NCBI GenBank assembly: GCA_027050975.1
Contig: JALUAR010000090.1
Coordinates: 1 to 18,997 of the forward strand
Direction of reading: 5' to 3'
DNA length: 18,997 bases
DNA from: Thermodesulfovibrio sp.
GTDB taxonomy: Bacteria > Nitrospirota > Thermodesulfovibrionia > Thermodesulfovibrionales > JdFR-85
Part shown: in pieces, positions 14,733 through 18,997 of the stretch
How the letters are laid out: each line of letters opens with the position of its first letter
Numbering within the stretch: the stretch's first letter is position 1
Notes under the pieces: model-generated
The model's input: the letters and a program-made list of their open reading frames with translations, nothing else
What the model was told of the DNA's origin: nothing
Database searches by the model: none
Translations under genes and position numbers: made by a program

Positions 14733-15998
14733 TTATGGCATTTTATGACACTGAATACAGAGCTCTCTGTTTCTGTCAAAACGGAGCAGGAACTCTGCCT
14801 TTGCAAAGTGCATACTATGGCAGGTCTTACATGTTATTGTGGAACCGTCCCTCGGATCAGTTACTCCATTGCCTAACGGATGGGCTATTTTGTGTTCTCT
14901 CTCATGGCATGTGGCACATGTCTTGATCACATCAGAGTCTTCTTTGAAGAAATAGGGGCTTTTGGCATGAACAGGAGCGTGACACTTCAGACACTCTCTC
15001 TCCTTTACCGGCTTGCAGTTCACATCTTTAAACCTCTTTACCATATGATTGATTCCCTGATTAACATCCTCATGACAGGTTATACATAGTGATTTTTCGT
15101 TAACCGTCAGATTCTTTTTGTTTGATGCATGATAGTCATGGCACAGGGTACAGGGATTGTCTTTGAAAGTAAGATGAACATCCTCTTCATTATAGTTTCC
15201 TGTTTTCTTGTCATGACAGGTAAAACATAAATTCATACCACTTTCTTTTGTTGTAACCCTTTTCCCTTCAACAAAGGGCTCGTGGCACTGAATACACTGC
15301 TTGTCCAGAAATGCCGGATGTCCAAATGGGCCAAGTAACCCCTTTATATTTGTATTGTGTCCGGTATGACAACTTACACATTCCATCTGAGATGTATACT
15401 TCGTTATCGAGACACCCCCGACATTACATCCGGGAGCATGACACTGCTGACAGAGTTGCCCGGAAGGAGCACTCAGAAGATTATCCTCCTTTGCTACATG
15501 TGCATTATGACAGGAAGAACAACTACCAGTATCAAAAGGCTGATGTTTATAACTCTTATTTGCAAACTCCTTTAAAGACTTATGACACTTGAAGCAAATC
15601 TCCTTCTCTGGCTTTACAAGAAGGGCATTATTTTCCCCACTATGTGGCAGGTGACAATCAGTACATATGCCACCTCTTAATGCACCGTGAACCTTCTCGG
15701 TCTGCATCTTTCGTTTAAGATCTTCATGACATCTCAAGCATAAGTTGTTAATCTCACTTTTTATTAACCCCTTGTGTTTACTTGCATGCACCTCATGACA
15801 TGCCGTGCATTTACCCTGCCTGAAGGGCTGGTGCACGTGTTTACTGGAAAGCCCATCTTTTATGTCCTGATGGCACTGGAAGCAGATCGTAGACTCCTTT
15901 GCCTTTAACTCAAACTTCGCCTGTACATTTCCGTATAACAGGGGAATATACAACCCTGCCATAAAAATCATTATGAAAACAGTCTTTAATCCCTTCAT
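14733..15998 (-). CDS. Secreted 16-heme cytochrome c (doubled-CxxCH family)
   Basis: The 421-residue product begins with a Sec signal (MKGLKTVFIMIFMAGLYIPL...VQA-KF) and has 16 CxxCH motifs. These are arranged mostly as the alternating doubled-CxxCH pattern: GKCTACHEVHAS, then NLCLRCHED, then GICTDCHLPHSG, then EICFKCHKS. I count 17 histidines outside the motifs in the mature part, close to one per heme, which fits mostly bis-histidine hemes. The middle (CQQCHAPGCNVGG to CFTCH) departs from the regular spacing. It is Lys-rich and compact, about 25 residues per heme. The start has AAAGG close to the ATG and GGAGG 13 nt upstream. It follows the 26-heme lipoprotein gene by 24 nt and resembles it in family, so the pair probably arose by duplication. 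No lipobox is seen. It is probably a periplasmic electron carrier (inference). Confidence 0.9.
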   Translation of the reverse strand: MKGLKTVFIMIFMAGLYIPLLYGNVQAKFELKAKESTICFQCHQDIKDGLSSKHVHQPFRQGKCTACHEVHASKHKGLIKSEINNLCLRCHEDLKRKMQTEKVHGALRGGICTDCHLPHSGENNALLVKPEKEICFKCHKSLKEFANKSYKHQPFDTGSCSSCHNAHVAKEDNLLSAPSGQLCQQCHAPGCNVGGVSITKYTSQMECVSCHTGHNTNIKGLLGPFGHPAFLDKQCIQCHEPFVEGKRVTTKESGMNLCFTCHDKKTGNYNEEDVHLTFKDNPCTLCHDYHASNKKNLTVNEKSLCITCHEDVNQGINHMVKRFKDVNCKPVKERECLKCHAPVHAKSPYFFKEDSDVIKTCATCHEREHKIAHPLGNGVTDPRDGSTITCKTCHSMHFAKAEFLLRFDRNRELCIQCHKMP

Positions 15999-16022
15999 GG
16001 ACCTTTCTGATCCTCCATTAAA

Positions 16023-18008
16023 TTACTTGTGACATGCCAGACAATCGCCTTTTATAAATGGCTCGTGTCTGTTATCCCTGATTACACCTTTGGTATCCGA
16101 AGCATGGGGCTGATGACAGCTCAGACAGTTTTTAATCTCCGACAGCGGCTCTTTATGGGCATTCATGAGACTTTCTGTATCTGATGAATGACACTGTCTG
16201 CATATCTGAGGATCACTGTCTGTCAGCAGGTATGTCTTCTCCCCATAATGAGAAGAGTGACAATTAAGACAATTCACACCCTCTTTACCTAAATGCCCGT
16301 ATTTAGCATCAGGAGATATTGCCTTTTGATGACAGGACAGGCACAAAGCCTCAGGTCTCTGAGGTAAAAGCTTCTCAAGCTTTGAGCCATGAGGATCATG
16401 ACATGCACCGCAGTCTCCCTCCTCAACAGGAAGATGAAGGATTGGTTTCGTTTCCACATCTGCCAACATTCTCTTGTGGCATTTGAAGCAGATATCACTT
16501 ACAGGCTCCGGAGTCAATGCCTTGTATTTGCTGGCATGGGGATCATGACAGATTCTGCAATCCCTCTCTTTAAATGGGGGATGAACAGTTTCTCCAATAT
16601 CAAGCATCATGGTTTTGTGACATTTAAAGCATACATCGCTGTATTTCTCGCTTAGAAGACCTTCATTGTCCGAAGAGTGAGGTTTGTGACAGAGCAGACA
16701 TTTTTTGTCTTTCACTGGCTGATGGATATAGGTATTAAAGAACCTGTCTTCTGCATCCTTATGGCAAGAGTAACAGAGCTTTGAAAGAGGCTCCCTGGTA
16801 ATGCCGGGATAGTTTGTACCGTGGGGGTTATGGCAGCTGGTACACTCAATGTTTGCAAAGGGAGCATGCTGATATTTTTGGGTCTCCTCTTTTTTTGTAT
16901 TTTCATGACAATTGAAACAGATCTCGTTTTTGTCTGCCGTTAAGTAAAAAGGAAAGTCCGAGGCATGCGGATTGTGACATGATATACATCCCTTCTCATC
17001 CTTAATGGGAGCATGAGGAAAATTAACTTTCAGTTTCGGACTTTCTTTATGGCAGGTCAGACACAGGTCATTCGTTTTCTGTTTTGTAATTCGAGCATAA
17101 TCCGAGGCATGAGGATCATGGCAGCTAAGACATTCTCCACTCTTAACAGGAGGATGGACATACGAGGTGGCGAAGCCCTCTTTTTCCCTTTCATGACACC
17201 TGTAACATAAGGTTTCAACCCCTTCAACCAAATCCAATGGATTCAGATCCGTAGGCTTATTGTGGCACTCACTACATTTGCGTTCCTTCAGAGGCTTGTG
17301 AGTTGACTCCCTGAGAAGTTTGATCTCCTTTGAACCATGTGGGTCATGACAGCTGGAGCATTTACCCTCCTGCACAGGGTATCCCTCGTGAGCAGATACA
17401 AAGCCCTTGTCATTGTAATCATGACATGACTGACACAGCTTAATCTCTTCCTTTTTAAGATTAAAATCATACTGCGAGCCGTGTGGGTCATGGCATGTCA
17501 GACAGCTGTCCTCAACCGGTTTATGCCTGTTTGCTTTCTCAAATTGAGCCTTTTCATGACATTTATAACAAAGGGCGTTACTCATATCCTTACGAAGAGA
17601 AGGATTGTTTGAGGCATGGGGGTCGTGGCAGTCTATACATTTACCTTTCTGTATGATTGTATGAACATTGGAAAGTTTCTCCATTTTTGAAGACATGGCC
17701 TGATGACACCTGAAGCAGAGCTTCTTCTCCTCTCTCTCCACAAAGGATTTTATTGCAAGCTTTCCGTGACGACGATGACAGGCCTCACAGTTTTTATTTG
17801 CCATTGGTGTATGAACGTATCTCTTCTGATATTCAGCATTCTTCTCCTTATGGCAGTCCAGACATGGTTTGGGAGCGAACCCTCTTCTGACCCTTCTCTT
17901 TTTTTGTTCGGGGACACAGGATATAATGAGTGAAAGGAGTGCGATGGCAAGCAGAATTATTATCAGGTTATTAAATGGAACTGTCTTATTTTTGTGTTTT
18001 TTTACCAT
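16023..18008 (-). CDS. 26-heme cytochrome c lipoprotein (doubled-CxxCH family)
   Basis: The N-terminus MVKKHKNKTVPFNNLIIILLAIALLSLIISC contains a good lipobox (IISC, acylated Cys31 predicted), so the mature protein should be membrane-anchored, possibly at the outer membrane. In about 630 mature residues there are 26 CxxCH motifs, one per about 24 residues. The pattern alternates xCxxCHDPHAS/G and LCxxCHK with an HxP element between. I count exactly 26 histidines outside the motifs after Cys31, enough for a distal His on every heme. It starts 43 nt after the isomerase gene. The ATG at 18008 has no Shine-Dalgarno sequence but a promoter-like pair just upstream. It is probably a long heme wire in the periplasm or at the envelope (inference). 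Confidence 0.92.
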   Translation of the reverse strand: MVKKHKNKTVPFNNLIIILLAIALLSLIISCVPEQKKRRVRRGFAPKPCLDCHKEKNAEYQKRYVHTPMANKNCEACHRRHGKLAIKSFVEREEKKLCFRCHQAMSSKMEKLSNVHTIIQKGKCIDCHDPHASNNPSLRKDMSNALCYKCHEKAQFEKANRHKPVEDSCLTCHDPHGSQYDFNLKKEEIKLCQSCHDYNDKGFVSAHEGYPVQEGKCSSCHDPHGSKEIKLLRESTHKPLKERKCSECHNKPTDLNPLDLVEGVETLCYRCHEREKEGFATSYVHPPVKSGECLSCHDPHASDYARITKQKTNDLCLTCHKESPKLKVNFPHAPIKDEKGCISCHNPHASDFPFYLTADKNEICFNCHENTKKEETQKYQHAPFANIECTSCHNPHGTNYPGITREPLSKLCYSCHKDAEDRFFNTYIHQPVKDKKCLLCHKPHSSDNEGLLSEKYSDVCFKCHKTMMLDIGETVHPPFKERDCRICHDPHASKYKALTPEPVSDICFKCHKRMLADVETKPILHLPVEEGDCGACHDPHGSKLEKLLPQRPEALCLSCHQKAISPDAKYGHLGKEGVNCLNCHSSHYGEKTYLLTDSDPQICRQCHSSDTESLMNAHKEPLSEIKNCLSCHQPHASDTKGVIRDNRHEPFIKGDCLACHK

Positions 18009-18017
18009 TGTTTTGAT

Positions 18018-18045
18018 TTTATACTAATAATATCTTTTTATTCAA
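18018..18045 (-). promoter_or_regulatory. Candidate promoter just upstream of the 26-heme gene (near-leaderless mRNA)
   Basis: On the minus strand TTGAAT (18040-18045), a 16-bp spacer and TATAAA (18018-18023) lie in the 43-nt gap after the isomerase gene. The -10 ends 9 nt before the ATG, so a transcript starting there would have a leader of only a few bases. That fits the missing Shine-Dalgarno sequence. The AT-rich context makes chance matches common. Confidence 0.4.
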
Positions 18046-18051
18046 GGAATT

Positions 18052-18997
18052 TCATTGTTTGAATCTGGCCTCAATCTCTTTTACTTTATCCTCATAAATG
18101 ATTATTTCTGCATCCTTCTTAAGGGCATCAACATACTCTTTAAGAATCTTTTCCACCTGACTGTCAAAATAATCCCTGTTAACCTGCTTCTTAACAGCCT
18201 TAAAGGGCTTTACCTTTCCTTCCCTCTTGTCTTCCAACCTTATCAGCCTGTAAAGATCACCTGTTTTGATTGGCTCTGTAATATCTCCTATCTTCATATC
18301 ATCAATAAGCTTCTGCAACTGAGCCGGCATCTGAGATTTTGTTTTCCATCCCACCTGACCATTTATGCCAGCATAGGAGTCAACGGAAATCCTCTTTGCA
18401 AGCCATGCAAAGTCCGCACCAGCCTTGACCTCCTTATAAATCCGGTCTGCCTCTTCTTTGCTCTTGACTGTAATCTGCTGAATTCTGTAAACCACAGGGG
18501 TTTTGTATCTGTCTTTATGCTCTTCATAGTATTTTTTCAAACCATCTTCTGTAACCTTCACCTTCGGAAGAATAACAGTACCGATAAATACCCTCTTTAG
18601 AAGCTGATCCTTATATCTCTGTATCTTTTGCTTCAGGGGATTCCTTTCGTCATAATGGCGACTTAAAGCCTCAAGATCTACCAGCTTAGTGTCTATCCAG
18701 CGGTTTATCAATCTTTCGTAATCCTTTCTGGCACCCATTTTTGTCAGGACAATAAAGTCTCCTACACTTAAACTTGCTGTCTCTAACTCTTTACTGCCTT
18801 TTCTGGTAATTGTAACCAATGTTCTCTTGTCCTTTTCTAATTCCTTGACTTTCCCTTCCTCAATGGCCTTTTTGATCTCGGACAACAACTCCTCATTAAT
18901 TTTTATATCGGCCATTTTGCGGAGTTTCTTTAAATATTCTTCTGCCTTTTTATCCTCTTTCTTTTTCTTCAGGGCGTTTATTATTCCCTCTTTTCTC
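18052..18997 (-). CDS. PpiC/SurA-like peptidyl-prolyl cis-trans isomerase, 5' end outside window
   Basis: An ATG exists at 18915, but the same frame stays open without a stop to the window edge. It reads RKEGIINALKKKKEDKKAEEYLKKLRK before that Met, a helix typical of the end of a PpiC/SurA-type module, so the gene very probably extends upstream. The visible C-terminal part contains a parvulin rotamase domain: YRIQQITVKSKEEADRIYKEV, GADFAWLAKRISVDS, GINGQVGWKTKSQMPAQLQKLIDDMKIGDITEPIKT and YRLIRLEDKREGK. The family isomerises prolyl bonds and chaperones exported proteins in the periplasm. Its place at the head of a cytochrome cluster suggests help in folding these large Pro- and Cys-rich proteins (inference). 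The signal peptide would lie outside the window. It is Lys- and Glu-rich like the neighbouring 16- and 26-heme proteins. Confidence 0.88.
   Translation of the reverse strand, partial: RKEGIINALKKKKEDKKAEEYLKKLRKMADIKINEELLSEIKKAIEEGKVKELEKDKRTLVTITRKGSKELETASLSVGDFIVLTKMGARKDYERLINRWIDTKLVDLEALSRHYDERNPLKQKIQRYKDQLLKRVFIGTVILPKVKVTEDGLKKYYEEHKDRYKTPVVYRIQQITVKSKEEADRIYKEVKAGADFAWLAKRISVDSYAGINGQVGWKTKSQMPAQLQKLIDDMKIGDITEPIKTGDLYRLIRLEDKREGKVKPFKAVKKQVNRDYFDSQVEKILKEYVDALKKDAEIIIYEDKVKEIEARFKQ

Noticed and set aside
18055..18600. Plus-strand open frame of 181 codons
   Set aside because: It is fully antisense to the isomerase gene, which has clear family motifs.

Overview
The window is a minus-strand locus for very large multiheme c-type cytochromes. 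I count 95 CxxCH motifs, 10 CxxxxCH motifs and one ambiguous Cx5CH motif across six secreted proteins. That is at least 105 potential covalently bound hemes in about 17 kb. The doubled-CxxCH proteins, the Geobacter-type CxxxxCH...CxxCH modules, the lipoprotein signal, the NHL/BACON domains and the moderate GC content suggest a Gram-negative anaerobe doing extracellular or metal-linked electron transfer. Nitrospirota or Desulfobacterota relatives would fit, but no marker gene fixes the taxon.

Layout in transcription order (right to left). (1) 18997-18052: the 3' part of a parvulin-type (PpiC/SurA-like) peptidyl-prolyl isomerase; its frame is open to the window edge, so the gene is partial. (2) 18008-16023: a 26-heme lipoprotein whose predicted mature part carries exactly 26 non-motif histidines. 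(3) 15998-14733: a 16-heme secreted cytochrome. (4) 14634-13570: a 6-heme protein with one extra Cx5CH site. (5) 13549-12197: an 8-heme cytochrome. A 331-bp gap follows (12196-11866), with a structured palindromic element and a weak promoter candidate. (6) 11865-9205: a heme-free secreted beta protein (NHL propeller, two BACON-like domains, a PEGA-like domain, FG-GAP/VCBS propeller). (7) 9191-4365: a 1608-residue cytochrome with 38 potential heme sites, eight of them sets in a tandem CxxxxCH-CxxCH-CxxCH array. (8) 4140-1024: an 11-heme cytochrome with a long beta-rich N-terminal half. A strong rho-independent terminator at 948-984 ends the run.

Beyond the terminator lies one unrelated gene, a Uma2-family nuclease-fold protein (800-228). 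Its last codons are made from a palindrome, and a related palindromic element lies just downstream.

Working model (inference): the isomerase helps fold exported proteins. The 16-, 6/7- and 8-heme proteins and the 26-heme lipoprotein carry electrons across the periplasm and at the envelope. The 38- and 11-heme proteins and the propeller protein form a surface or extracellular assembly. No outer-membrane porin, quinol oxidase or heme-attachment gene is in the window, so the route across the membranes must use genes elsewhere.
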